Counted from the first letter of the stretch, positions 18,521-27,500 are shown. The stretch: DNA of 64,000 nt from Bifidobacterium sp. ESL0784 (GCF_029433295.1 NZ_JAQTHV010000001.1:558001-622000), one strand, 5' to 3'. The notes: generated by a model from the letters alone, not told the origin. Numbers and translations are program-made.

Positions 18521-18562
18521 GAAAGTGCGCTGTGGCAAGTTGTCATGGCGCACTTTCGTTTT
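18521..18562 (+). terminator. Intrinsic terminator after the DivIVA-like gene
   Basis: GAAAGTGCGC (18521-18530) pairs perfectly with GCGCACTTTC (18548-18557), followed by GTTTT. Confidence 0.75.
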
Positions 18563-18578
18563 CCGCCCCGCCGTCCGA

Positions 18579-18625
18579 GGGTTCCGGGCTCCAGATTCCG
18601 AGTTCTGAGCTCAGGGCTCCGACCC
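18579..18625. repeat. GGTTCCGGGCTC-type low-complexity inverted repeat, copy 1
   Basis: A run of GGTTCC/GGCTCC/TTCCGAG/TTCTGAGCTC units that can fold on itself. A longer relative lies at 26321-26412 before pstC. Confidence 0.5.
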
Positions 18626-18711
18626 GTCACCGCGTCCGGACGCGCCCTGCGCGCGCGATACAGCGCATGGAATATGGTGGAAAAGTAAACCAATCAAAGG
18701 AGCATCATCTG

Positions 18712-20049
18712 ATGAGTGAAATGAAGCCGCTGAGCGCCGAACGTCTTGGCCAACTGCAGGGGGATTTTGAGGCCAAGCCTGTCAATACGCTGGCCATGAA
18801 CGCCGTCACCACCTCGGGCATCAACCCGGTGGCGCACAATTACGAGCGTGCCCGCAGGCTCCAGCGCCGCTTCTCCGTGAGCGTGGATAACGGTGAGGTG
18901 ACCAACCAGAACCATTCTGGGCGCTGCTGGCTCTTCAGCTCTCTCAACGTTGCGCGCTTCGTGGCCAAGAAGAACCTCAACCTGGAGCAGTTCGAGTTCT
19001 CGCAGAACTACGCGATGTATTACGATAAGCTCGAGCGCATCAACTACTTCGTGCGTGACGTCGCGGACCTGGTGCGTGCCGGCGAACCCGCCGATTCCCA
19101 GCTGATGCAGCACCTGCTTTCCGACGTGATGGGCGACGGGGGCCAGTGGACGATGGCCATGAACGTCTACAAGAAGTACGGCGCCGTGCCCAAGGACTTC
19201 TTCCCGGAGACCGCGTCTTCTACCAACACCGGCGAGATGAACACGCAGTTGCGCCGCCTGCTGCACACTGCCGTGGCGCACATGTACGCCGATCCGTCCG
19301 CCATCGAGCGCATCGTTGACGAGACCGTCGAGGCTGGACACCGCATGCTCACCATTCACCTGGGCGAGCCGCCGAAGAGCTTCGACTGGGAGTGGACCGA
19401 CAAGGACGGCAATTTCCATCGCGACGGCGAAACGACCCCGGTCGAGTTCTGGAAGAAGTACGTCGGCAGCGCCGATCTTGAGGATTACGTTTGCCTGGTT
19501 GACGACCCGCGCGCCGAGCACGCCAAGGGCAAGAAGATCGGCATCGAGCACCTGGGCAACGTTGTCGGGGGAGATCCGACCGAATACCTTAACGTCCCCA
19601 ACCAGTTCATGAAGGATTGCGTGCGTCGCATCCTTTCTGAAGAGGGTATGCCGGCTTGGTTCGGCGCGGACTGCCACCCGATGATGGATCGCGACAACGG
19701 CGCCTGGGCCACCGATCTCTACGAGTACGGCAAGGTCTACGGCGTCGATTTCGATATGGACAAGGAAGCGCGCGTGCGTTATGGCGATTCCGCGATGAAC
19801 CACGCGATGGCGTTCGTCGGTGTCGACGTGGCTGACGACGGCAAGACCACCAACCGCTGGCGCGTCGAGAACTCATGGGGTTGCAAGGTGGCCGACAAGG
19901 GTTACTTCACCATGAGCGACGATTGGTTCAGCGATTATGTCTACGAGGTAGCTGTCCCGAAGTCGATGCTTCCCGCCGAATACCAGGCCGCCCTCACCGA
20001 GCCTGCCACCATGTTGCCTGCTTGGGATCCGATGGGCGCGTTAGCTTGA
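18712..20049 (+). CDS. pepC: Aminopeptidase C (bleomycin hydrolase family, C1B)
   Basis: A 445-residue cysteine aminopeptidase that works in the cytoplasm on peptides. The papain-type catalytic residues are present: Cys at about 72 (NHSGRCWLF), His at about 364 (MNHAMAFVG) and Asn at about 387 (VENSWG). Length matches PepC. The start ATG 18712 is preceded by AAAGGAG. An in-frame upstream extension is possible but has no ribosome site and crosses a terminator and repeat. The stop codon lies inside the first hairpin of a long hairpin array. Confidence 0.95.
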   Translation: MSEMKPLSAERLGQLQGDFEAKPVNTLAMNAVTTSGINPVAHNYERARRLQRRFSVSVDNGEVTNQNHSGRCWLFSSLNVARFVAKKNLNLEQFEFSQNYAMYYDKLERINYFVRDVADLVRAGEPADSQLMQHLLSDVMGDGGQWTMAMNVYKKYGAVPKDFFPETASSTNTGEMNTQLRRLLHTAVAHMYADPSAIERIVDETVEAGHRMLTIHLGEPPKSFDWEWTDKDGNFHRDGETTPVEFWKKYVGSADLEDYVCLVDDPRAEHAKGKKIGIEHLGNVVGGDPTEYLNVPNQFMKDCVRRILSEEGMPAWFGADCHPMMDRDNGAWATDLYEYGKVYGVDFDMDKEARVRYGDSAMNHAMAFVGVDVADDGKTTNRWRVENSWGCKVADKGYFTMSDDWFSDYVYEVAVPKSMLPAEYQAALTEPATMLPAWDPMGALA

Positions 20050-20475
20050 GCAAACAGCCCAGTGGGCTGTTTGCAGCTAACACGCGCCTGAGGCCAGAAG
20101 CTTCTGGCCTCAGGCAACCAGTTGAAACCGGGAGAGTTGGATTTCGGGTATTGATTAATTAGGAGCGCTTGCATAAAAGAAAAGTCCTGTGGACTTTTCT
20201 TGCAAGCGCCCGTTGTGCCGTCTTGAGACGGCACAACGCAGGTTTGAGTGTTCGCGAAAGCGAACTCAATAATTGCAGGGCCCGGAGGGCGTTGGCCTGA
20301 GAGAAACAGCCCTGTAGGCTATTTTCGGCCAATACGCGCCTATGGCCAGATTCTTCTGGCCACAGGCAACTACTTAAACCTAATCGAATGAGATTTTGAT
20401 TAATTAGGGCGCTCTCGCCTTTAAATGTGCTGAACCCGTTGCCCCGCCAAACAGGGCAAAGGGTTCAGCACATTT
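20041..20475. repeat. Array of eight consecutive hairpins in two related rounds
   Basis: The hairpins are: 20041-20080 (GCAAACAGCCC/GGGCTGTTTGC); 20086-20115 (a perfect 30-bp palindrome, GCCTGAGGCCAGAAG plus its complement); 20165-20209 (GCGCTTGCA outer stem, AAGAAAAGTCC inner stem); 20211-20237 (13-bp stem, 2-nt gap); 20244-20269 (GAAA loop); 20292-20332; 20338-20367; and 20423-20475 (AAATGTGCTGAACCC stem). The order in round 1 (20047-20175) recurs in round 2 (20293-20415): AAACAGCC hairpin, ACGCGCCT, GGCCAGA/TCTGGCC hairpin, AGGCAAC, then GATTAATTAGG and GCGCT. Confidence 0.85.
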
Positions 20476-21036
20476 GGGGTTGGGCTTCCATGAGTGGATG
20501 TAGGTATCTGCGGGGAAGTTTTATTTTATGTAGCTAGAAGTATGCTTGGGGCTGCAGGTGTGAGCAGTCGGGGACCTTGCCCTCATGTCTGGAAGTGCCA
20601 GCATACTCCCGAGTTATAGACGAAAGAGCCCGTTTCTCGGTCCTGCTTGGGTGGGAGGGTCGAACAGCGCCGAATTCGCAATGCACAACGCCAGTGCGAC
20701 AAGACTGCGTAAAACCATCATCTAGACATACCAAGCTTTCCTGCGAAACTTATAGTACCCCATACGCCATATAAACAACTAATTAGATTTTACTACCACG
20801 TCGTACAAAAAATGTAATTCCAAAATCCCAATAAGTGTACGATTTTTGATATTCTGTTGGGTTTGGTTGCGGTCCTCGAATGTGGTGCAAACGAGGGGTG
20901 GCGAAGCGGGGTTGGTGCGCTGCGACGGCGCGCAATGTGGCTCTTGCTGGACAGGGCGCGGCCAAATGATTATAATTGGCAATCCTATGAACAAACCGGC
21001 ACCCGATCGGGTGCCTGATGGCGCAAGGAGGCAGTC
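20476..21036. other. Unassigned intergenic region before the DAHP synthase gene
   Basis: No gene could be supported. A 66-codon minus-strand frame (20534-20734) lacks a ribosome site and a recognisable product. The stretch 20770-20850 is AT-rich. The right end holds the aroG promoter and a hairpin (GGCACCCGATCGGGTGCC, 20998-21015) directly before the ribosome site. Confidence 0.5.
20948..20976 (+). promoter_or_regulatory. Promoter of the first DAHP synthase gene
   Basis: TGGACA (20948-20953), a 17-bp spacer and TATAAT (20971-20976): a near-consensus housekeeping promoter. The resulting leader of about 55 nt contains the perfect hairpin at 20998-21015, which ends about 10 bases before GGAGG. 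Confidence 0.75.
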
Positions 21037-22170
21037 ATGGCGATTATGCAAGAGTCCGGAAGTGCTAAGGATGCACAGAGGTTCGGCGAGGAAGCCGTCT
21101 ACCCCGAAACCGTGGATGTCAACATCCGCCAGCTTGACCCGATTCCTGCGCCGCGCGAATTTTTGAAGGAGACCCCGCTCACCAAGCCGATGAGCGATCT
21201 GGTGCTGAAAACTCGTCAGGAGATCCGTGACATCTTGCATGGCCGCGACGACCGCCTGCTCGTGCTGGTGGGCCCCTGCTCGATCCATGACCCGAAGGCG
21301 GCCAAGGATTACGCCGGGCGTCTGGCCAAGGTCAACGAGGAGCTTAAAGGCGAGTTGATGATCGTGATGCGCGTCTATTTCGAGAAGCCCCGCACCACCA
21401 TCGGTTGGAAGGGCCTGATCAACGACCCGGACCTCGACGGCGAATTCAACATCCGCAAGGGCATGCATCTGGCGCGCAAGGTGCTTGCCGACGTGCTCCA
21501 GCAGGGGCTGCCCACCGCTACCGAATGGCTTGACCCGATCACGCCGCAGTACTTGTGCGACATGGTCAGCTGGGGGGCTATCGGCGCGCGCAACACCGAA
21601 AGCCAGGTCCACCGCGAGCTGGCCAGCGGCATGTCCATGCCCATCGGATTCAAGAACTCCACTGACGGCTCTGTGAAGGTCGCCGCCGACTCCTGCTACG
21701 CCGTGGCCAACGAACACCACTTCCTTTCAGTGAACCTTGACGGCCGCGTGATCTCCGCCGAGACCAAGGGCAACCCGGACTGCCATATCGTCCTGCGCGG
21801 CTCGAACACCGGGCCTAACTACGACGCGAAGTCCGTGGCCGAGGCGCTGGATATGTTGAAGCAATCGAAGGTCACCGGGCCCAGCGAGCACGGGCTGGTC
21901 ATCGACGCTGCGCACGGCAACTGCGGCAAAGACGAGGTGCGCGAAGCCGAGGTAATCGAGGACATCGCCGCACGCCTGGCCAAGGGCGAACCCGGCATCT
22001 TCGGGGTGATGATGGAAAGCAACATCCGCGGCGGCCACCAGTCGCCCGCGCCGCTCGACCAGCTGGTCTACGGCCGTTCCATCACTGATCCCTGCATCTC
22101 CTGGGAGCGCACCAACGAGCTGCTGCACACGCTGGCCGACGCCATCGACGCACGCCGTCAGCTTGACTGA
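21037..22170 (+). CDS. aroG: 3-deoxy-7-phosphoheptulonate (DAHP) synthase, type I, copy 1
   Basis: A 377-residue AroF/G/H-type enzyme that condenses phosphoenolpyruvate and erythrose 4-phosphate, the first step of aromatic amino-acid synthesis. Family motifs are intact: VGPCSIHDP near residue 80, RVYFEKPRTTIGWKG near 115, GARNTESQVHRE near 185 and a C-terminal metal-site region (GLVIDAAHGN, about 286-295). AAGGAGG lies just before ATG. A second, related synthase follows about 310 bp downstream, so the pair probably differs in feedback inhibition; which amino acid each senses is not visible. Confidence 0.95.
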   Translation: MAIMQESGSAKDAQRFGEEAVYPETVDVNIRQLDPIPAPREFLKETPLTKPMSDLVLKTRQEIRDILHGRDDRLLVLVGPCSIHDPKAAKDYAGRLAKVNEELKGELMIVMRVYFEKPRTTIGWKGLINDPDLDGEFNIRKGMHLARKVLADVLQQGLPTATEWLDPITPQYLCDMVSWGAIGARNTESQVHRELASGMSMPIGFKNSTDGSVKVAADSCYAVANEHHFLSVNLDGRVISAETKGNPDCHIVLRGSNTGPNYDAKSVAEALDMLKQSKVTGPSEHGLVIDAAHGNCGKDEVREAEVIEDIAARLAKGEPGIFGVMMESNIRGGHQSPAPLDQLVYGRSITDPCISWERTNELLHTLADAIDARRQLD

Positions 22171-22198
22171 CTCGGCTCGTCGAAGAACCGTTAGTGAG

Positions 22199-22360
22199 GA
22201 GAAAAGCACCTTTGGGAATCGAAAATGGTGCTTTTCTCATCAGTGTTGATCAATCAAGTGAGAAAGCGCCAAAATGTGCCATAAAAAGTGCTTTTCGCCT
22301 ACGGTTACGCGTTTACTGAGGGAAAGCACCATTTCGGGCACTTTTTAGTGCTTTTCTCAC
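22199..22360. repeat. AAAAGCAC/GTGCTTTT palindrome cluster, locus A (three hairpins)
   Basis: GAGAAAAGCACC and GGTGCTTTTCTC form a perfect 12-bp hairpin at 22199-22238. A degenerate copy lies at 22259-22299 and a third at 22317-22360. Together they fill the gap between the two DAHP synthase genes. A-tract before and T-tract after each stem would let them end transcription in both directions. Confidence 0.85.
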
Positions 22361-22483
22361 GCAATCGAATACCTGCTCAATGGTTATGGGCAGGCTATGC
22401 CTTGCTGGCGCTATGATCGGTATGTAATCGATGGCTTAGTATGTTGGTAAATGTCGAAAACGACTATGAAGAAGGACTTCGCG

Positions 22484-23728
22484 ATGGGGAACGCAGAAAA
22501 CATGCCAAACGGCAAACTTGAAAGCGATGTCGCTGCGGGCTTGTCCGAGCATGACCTTGACGACACCAAAAACCGCGCAGCCTTCCAAAAGGCGTTGAAG
22601 AACGGGGAGGACCCGCTCAAGGTGGCCGGGGTGCCGCGTTGGGAGGACGAGGCCGGGGTCAACCGCATCGTCAACCGCCGCGTCTTCGAGCTCGAGCCGC
22701 TGCCCACGCCGGCCGACGTGCTTTCGGATATGCCGCTGAGCGCCGAGGCGACGGACTTGGTGGTCCGCTCGCGCGACGCGATCCGCGATTGCCTCTACGG
22801 CAGGGACGACCGGCTTTTGGTCATCGTCGGCCCCTGCTCCATCCACGACCCGCAGGCCGCGCTGGATTACGCGGGGCGGCTGGCCAAGCTGAAGGACGAG
22901 CTCGACGACCGGCTCCTTATTGTTATGCGCGTCTATTTCGAGAAGCCGCGCACCACCGTGGGCTGGAAGGGTCTGATCAACGACCCGGACCTCGACGGCA
23001 GCCACAACATCAGGAAGGGCCTGCTGCTCGCGCGCAGGATTCTGCTCGGCGTGCTGGGCGAGGGCGTGGCGGCCGCGACCGAATTCCTCGAGCCCACCAG
23101 TCCGCAATACATTTCCGATGCCGTGAGCTGGGGCGCCATCGGTGCGCGCAACACCGAATCGCAGATCCATCGACAGCTGGCCAGCGGGCTTTCCATGCCG
23201 ATCGGCTTCAAGAATGCCACCGACGGCTCCGTCAAGGCTGCCATCGACGGGTGCTATACGGCAACCCAGCAGCATACGTTCTTTGGCATCGACCACCTCG
23301 GGCGGGCGTGCGCCGTCGAGACGCTCGGCAACCCTGATTGCCACGTCGTGCTGCGCGGCTCCTCGCACGGGCCCAATTACGATGCCGATTCGGTTCAGGT
23401 GGCGATGAACTCCATCCGCAGCGAGATGCCTGAGGATTCCGCCGCGGGCCACGGGCTAGTCATCGACTGTTCGCACGGCAATTCCGGTAAGGACGAGATT
23501 CGCCAGGCTGCGGTTGCGCGCGAACTCGCCAGGCGCATCGCTGCAGGGGAGCAGGGCATCACGGGGCTGATGATGGAGAGCTTCATCGCCGGTGGCAACC
23601 AGCCTGCCGCCCCGCTTTCGCAGCTCGAATACGGCAAGTCGATCACCGACAAGTGCATCTCCTGGCCCGAAACGGAGCGCCTCCTGCGCGAGCTGGCCGC
23701 CGCCGTCGCCGCCCGGCGTGCCGCCTGA
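22484..23728 (+). CDS. aroG: 3-deoxy-7-phosphoheptulonate (DAHP) synthase, type I, copy 2
   Basis: A 414-residue paralogue of the preceding gene with the same motifs (VGPCSIHDPQAA, RVYFEKPRTTVGWKG, GARNTESQIHRQ, GLVIDCSHGN) and an N-terminal extension of about 40 residues. The start was placed at ATG 22484 because GAAGGA stands seven bases upstream. ATG 22451, eight bases after a TAGTAT box, is an alternative leaderless start that adds 11 residues. The symbol is used for the family; the regulating amino acid is unknown. Confidence 0.92.
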   Translation: MGNAENMPNGKLESDVAAGLSEHDLDDTKNRAAFQKALKNGEDPLKVAGVPRWEDEAGVNRIVNRRVFELEPLPTPADVLSDMPLSAEATDLVVRSRDAIRDCLYGRDDRLLVIVGPCSIHDPQAALDYAGRLAKLKDELDDRLLIVMRVYFEKPRTTVGWKGLINDPDLDGSHNIRKGLLLARRILLGVLGEGVAAATEFLEPTSPQYISDAVSWGAIGARNTESQIHRQLASGLSMPIGFKNATDGSVKAAIDGCYTATQQHTFFGIDHLGRACAVETLGNPDCHVVLRGSSHGPNYDADSVQVAMNSIRSEMPEDSAAGHGLVIDCSHGNSGKDEIRQAAVARELARRIAAGEQGITGLMMESFIAGGNQPAAPLSQLEYGKSITDKCISWPETERLLRELAAAVAARRAA

Positions 23729-23940
23729 GCTGCTGCCCGGCGTAGCGCTGAACGCCCGATTCCTCTCGGAATGCTTTCTCTGCTGCGCGTGATACGTATT
23801 GCAATCGGAAGAACATTGGAATTCCGGGATAATGTAATTTCGGATTCGTGTGTTCCGCAGCATTGAACGGGAAAAGTCGATGAAACGTCCTCCGTGCTGC
23901 GCGGGGGCGGTGCGCAACGCCGAAGCGGACCAGTGGCTCG

Positions 23941-23946
23941 TATAAT
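23941..23946 (+). promoter_or_regulatory. -10 box of the MTA/SAH nucleosidase gene
   Basis: Perfect TATAAT, 34 bases before the start codon. No convincing -35 element stands 16-18 bp upstream. Confidence 0.55.
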
Positions 23947-23980
23947 CTGGAACCCAGCATTTCCAGAGAAACGAGGAACT

Positions 23981-24673
23981 ATGAAGACTGTTGCCATCAT
24001 CGGAGCCATGGAAGAGGAAGTCGCGCTGATTGCCAAGTCGCTGAACGGCGTCACACACCGCAAGACCGCGAGCCTTGACATCAACGTCGGCACGCTCACC
24101 TCCAGATCCGGCGAGGAAATCACGGTCGCCGCGACTGTCGGCGGCATGGGCTTGGTCAACGCGGCCGCCACCACCCAGTGCCTCGTCGACAACTTCCATC
24201 CCGACGCCATCATCTTCTCCGGCATCGCCGGCTCGCTCAACAAATCCATGCACATTGACGACATCGTGCTCGGCGGCACACTGCGCTACCTCGATAGCGA
24301 CATGCGCATGATCGCCCAGTGGAAGCCCGAAACCGAGGAATTCCACAGCGACCCGCACCTGCTCGACGTGGCCGGCGCGGCGCTCGACGAGTTGGGCATC
24401 CACCACATGACCGGCGTCATCGCCTCGGGCAACAACTTCATCGGCACCCCTGAGGCCGCCGCCGTGGTCGCCGAAAAGACGCACGCCGACGCCGTGGAGA
24501 TGGAGGGCGCGGCTGTGGCCCATGTCGCGGCCCGCAACGATGTGCCCGCCCTGGTCATCCGCGCACTTTCTGACGAGGCCGACACCACCTACGAGCAGTT
24601 CAGGGAATTCGACATCTCCGAGTACGCGGACACCGCCGCGCGCCTCGCCGTCAATATCGTCACACGGCTGTAG
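23981..24673 (+). CDS. mtnN: 5'-methylthioadenosine/S-adenosylhomocysteine nucleosidase
   Basis: A 230-residue cytoplasmic enzyme that cleaves adenine from MTA and SAH, recycling S-adenosylmethionine by-products. Family residues are present: the N-terminal Glu in IIGAMEEEV (about 12), the VEMEGAAVA ribose/substrate motif (about 172-180) and the catalytic Asp in RALSDEAD (about 196). Length matches the family. AACGAGGAAC precedes ATG 23981; the in-frame extension upstream has no ribosome site. Confidence 0.95.
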   Translation: MKTVAIIGAMEEEVALIAKSLNGVTHRKTASLDINVGTLTSRSGEEITVAATVGGMGLVNAAATTQCLVDNFHPDAIIFSGIAGSLNKSMHIDDIVLGGTLRYLDSDMRMIAQWKPETEEFHSDPHLLDVAGAALDELGIHHMTGVIASGNNFIGTPEAAAVVAEKTHADAVEMEGAAVAHVAARNDVPALVIRALSDEADTTYEQFREFDISEYADTAARLAVNIVTRL

Positions 24674-25077
24674 GGATTGCGGCTGCTCAATGAGTGCACG
24701 GCCGTATGGTCGTGCATGCCGTCATTGAGCACCCAGTTATAGAACGTTCCCTCGCCCTCCTCATGTTCGCCCAATGAGAAAACCGAAGGATTCCGAACCG
24801 CGCGGCAACGCCGTTGCAGAGCCAAAAGGTCGGCGGCTTGGCGCGCGGTTGGTCGGCGCTGTCGGAGCCGTTCGGCCAGTATGTAATACATCAAAAGTAA
24901 TATAACGCCAATCTTTACGGGTTAATAATTCACCGCTGAAAAGCAAACGGTCGGTTGTGCTTTTCCGGCTTGGTCGGCGGCCAGATTCTCGTTTGGTCGG
25001 CGTCGGGCCCGCAAACGTAACCAGGAACCGGGCGCCTGCCTAGTGACCGGCGGCAGACTATCTGCCATAATGAAACC
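24674..25077. other. Intergenic region before pstS
   Basis: It contains an interrupted hairpin at 24685-24730 (GCTCAATGA/TCATTGAGC outside, TGCACG/CGTGCA inside), probably the nucleosidase terminator. The middle is AT-rich without a gene. The pst promoter is at the right end. Confidence 0.5.
25043..25071 (+). promoter_or_regulatory. Likely pst promoter giving a leaderless mRNA
   Basis: GTGACC (25043-25048), 17 bp, CATAAT (25066-25071), then six bases to the GTG start of pstS. No ribosome site is present. A Pho-type operator was not identified with certainty. Confidence 0.5.
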
Positions 25078-26211
25078 GTGAGCAACATCATGCACAGCAC
25101 CATGTGTAAGCGTCTCATCGCCGTTGTTTCCTCGTTTGCGATGATGGCGGCACTTTCGGCCTGCGGTGACAACACCCCGGCCGATACTACCAACGCATCC
25201 AAAGGCAAGAGTTCCGGCATTTCCGGCGAATTCCACGGTGCCGGTGCCTCCTCGCAGCAGGGGGCCGTGGAGGCCTGGATCGCGACGTATCAGAACAAGA
25301 ACCGCAACGCGAAAATCGCCTATAACCCCTCAGGTTCTGGGGCCGGGGTCTCCACGTTCCTGACCGGCGCCACCGCCTGGGCGGGAACTGACGCACCACT
25401 GAACGACCAGCAGATCGAGCAGTCCAAAAGCATCTGCAAATCCGGCACCGCCTTCGACGTCCCGGTCTATGTTTCCCCGATCGCCGTCATGTTCAATCTC
25501 AAAGGCGTTTCCGGGCAGGACAAGCACCTGAATATGGACGCCAGCGTCATCGCGCGCATTTTCGACGGGAAAATCACCCAATGGAACGATGACGCCATCA
25601 AGGCCGAAAACCCCAAGGTGAACCTGCCCGCCACGCCGATCACCGTGGTCCATCGTTCCGACAAGTCCGGCACCACCAATAATTTCACATCCTATTTGAA
25701 GGCCGCGGCGCCCAACGACTGGGGTTACGAGGCGCAGGAGAACTGGCCCAACGAGGTCGGGCAGGCCGCGAAAGGCACCGACGGCGTGGTCAGCAGCATC
25801 GGCCAGGCCGACGGCACCATCGGCTACGCGGACCTCGCCAAGGCCGGCAATTTCGGCACGGCTTCGGTCAAGGTCGGGGCCGATTACGTCGCGCCCGCCG
25901 CGGATGCCGCCGCGAAAACCGTCAACGCCTCGCCGCTGCGCGCGATGCCCAAGGGCAGCAAGCGCGTGGTGGTGAACGTCGACTACGCCACCGCCGTTGC
26001 GGGAAACTATCCGATCGTCTCCTCCTCTTACGCCGTGGCGTGCCCGGCCTACAAGGATGCGAAAACCGGCGTGTTCGTACGCGACTGGCTGGGCTATGTT
26101 TTAAGCGAGAACGGCCAGAAGATCGCCGCGGACAACACCGGCTCGGCGGCGCTCGGGGGAGCGCTGACGAAGAAGGCTCTGAAATCCGTGGATGTAATAC
26201 AAACGAAATAA
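25078..26211 (+). CDS. pstS: Phosphate ABC transporter substrate-binding lipoprotein
   Basis: A 377-residue lipoprotein. A basic N-terminus and hydrophobic stretch end in the lipobox LSAC with Cys at 29. The mature part starts with a Ser/Thr-rich linker and the PstS phosphate-binding signature (GAGASSQQGAVEAW, about 54-67). Later phosphate contacts are visible (SGSGAGV, RSDKSGTT). The GTG start has no ribosome site but stands six bases after CATAAT, so it is probably leaderless. It heads the pstSCAB cluster. Confidence 0.93.
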   Translation: MSNIMHSTMCKRLIAVVSSFAMMAALSACGDNTPADTTNASKGKSSGISGEFHGAGASSQQGAVEAWIATYQNKNRNAKIAYNPSGSGAGVSTFLTGATAWAGTDAPLNDQQIEQSKSICKSGTAFDVPVYVSPIAVMFNLKGVSGQDKHLNMDASVIARIFDGKITQWNDDAIKAENPKVNLPATPITVVHRSDKSGTTNNFTSYLKAAAPNDWGYEAQENWPNEVGQAAKGTDGVVSSIGQADGTIGYADLAKAGNFGTASVKVGADYVAPAADAAAKTVNASPLRAMPKGSKRVVVNVDYATAVAGNYPIVSSSYAVACPAYKDAKTGVFVRDWLGYVLSENGQKIAADNTGSAALGGALTKKALKSVDVIQTK

Positions 26212-26320
26212 CTGAATAATCGGAATAACTGATAACTGTTTTAACGAGATAATCCAATAGGCGAATATTCGAGTCGACAAGCTGGCTGGAAACGAAATGA
26301 TTCGACCGGCCGATTTGGCT

Positions 26321-26412
26321 GGTTCCGAGCTTTGAACTCCGGGTTCTGGGTTTTGGGTTTCGGACTTTGGGTTTTGGGCTCCGAATCCCGAACTCTGAGC
26401 TCCGAACCTCGA
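26321..26412. repeat. GGTTCCGAGC-type inverted repeat, copy 2
   Basis: A left arm near 26321-26346 is similar to the complement of 26385-26410, separated by TGGGTTTTGGG repeats. Related to 18579-18625. It lies between pstS and pstC and could form a large RNA hairpin that lowers downstream expression (inference). Confidence 0.5.
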
Positions 26413-26438
26413 ACGTTAACGTAAGGAAAAGCAAAAGC

Positions 26439-27500
26439 ATGGCGAATACATCTGAAAGCGGCAGCGCGGTGGAGGCTATGCCCGCTGCGGCCGGCCAGAT
26501 CGGCGCGGGTTTAGGCGCTTCGGCCGGCGGCGGGGCGAACGATCGGCGCGACGGCCTTGATTTTACCAACGCCAAATCCGGTCGGCACAGCCAGGACAAG
26601 GTTTTCCACGCGGTGGCTGTCGGCTGCGGGGCACTGATTCTGGTGGCGCTGGGCGCGGTGGTGCTTTTCCTGCTGCTGCGCGCCTGGCCGATTTTCGCCG
26701 GTCCGCAGGCCAAGACCTCCGCAGTGTTCGCCTCCCTGAGCGGAGGCAAGGCGCACGGGTTCTGGCAATATGTCGGGCCTCTGGTTTTCGGTACGGTGGT
26801 GATTGCGGCGCTTGCGCTGGCAATCGCCTTTTTTGTCGCCGTCGGGGTGGCCCTCTTCATCACGTTCTACGCGCGCAAACGTATTCAGACCGTGCTCAAT
26901 TACGTCGTCGACTTGCTTGCCGCGATTCCTTCCGTCATCTACGGCTTGTGGGGCGCGCTGGTATTGGTGCCGGCAATGTATCCCTTCTGGAACTGGATTT
27001 CTACGCATCTGGGCTGGATTCCGCTCTTCGCCGGGCCCGCCGCCAACCCGCCGCGCACCGTCGCCAGCGCTGCGGTGATTTTGGCCATCATGATCATGCC
27101 GATTATCACCTCGATGACGCGTGACATCTTCGCGGCCACCCCGCGCCTCGACCAGGAGGCGGCGCTCGCGCTGGGCGCCACCAAATGGGAGATGATCAAA
27201 CTCACCGCCCTTCCGTTCGCCAAGTCTGGCATGGTTTCGGCCTCGATGCTCGCACTCGGGCGCGCGCTGGGGGAGACCATGGCCGTGATGATGGTGCTTT
27301 CGCCGGGCATGACCTACTCGTGGCACTGGCTGCAGGCTTCGAAAAGCCAGACGATTGCCGCTAATATCGCCGCGCAATATCCCGAAGCCGACTCGCTGGG
27401 CGTCTCCGCGCTGATCGCCACCGGCCTGGTCCTCTTCGTCATCACGTTCGTGGTCAATCTCCTTGCCCGACGCATCACCAAGAAGGGAGGTGCGCGATGA
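26439..27500 (+). CDS. pstC: Phosphate ABC transporter permease PstC
   Basis: A 353-residue inner-membrane permease. After a hydrophilic N-terminus of about 50 residues come six predicted membrane segments. The ABC permease EAA-type loop that contacts PstB is visible (TPRLDQEAALALGATKWEM, about 233-251). ATG 26439 follows TAAGGAAAA by eight bases. Its stop overlaps the pstA start by four bases (ATGA), so the two are translationally coupled. Confidence 0.93.
   Translation: MANTSESGSAVEAMPAAAGQIGAGLGASAGGGANDRRDGLDFTNAKSGRHSQDKVFHAVAVGCGALILVALGAVVLFLLLRAWPIFAGPQAKTSAVFASLSGGKAHGFWQYVGPLVFGTVVIAALALAIAFFVAVGVALFITFYARKRIQTVLNYVVDLLAAIPSVIYGLWGALVLVPAMYPFWNWISTHLGWIPLFAGPAANPPRTVASAAVILAIMIMPIITSMTRDIFAATPRLDQEAALALGATKWEMIKLTALPFAKSGMVSASMLALGRALGETMAVMMVLSPGMTYSWHWLQASKSQTIAANIAAQYPEADSLGVSALIATGLVLFVITFVVNLLARRITKKGGAR

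Noticed and set aside
20041-20475. Integron attC array
   Set aside because: Hairpins are spaced irregularly with no gene cassettes between them, and no integrase gene is present.
20534-20734. A 66-codon minus-strand frame before aroG
   Set aside because: No ribosome site, no recognisable product, and odd composition.
25043-25071. Pho box upstream of pstS
   Set aside because: No pair of direct repeats at the expected spacing could be recognised with confidence, so only the promoter is reported.
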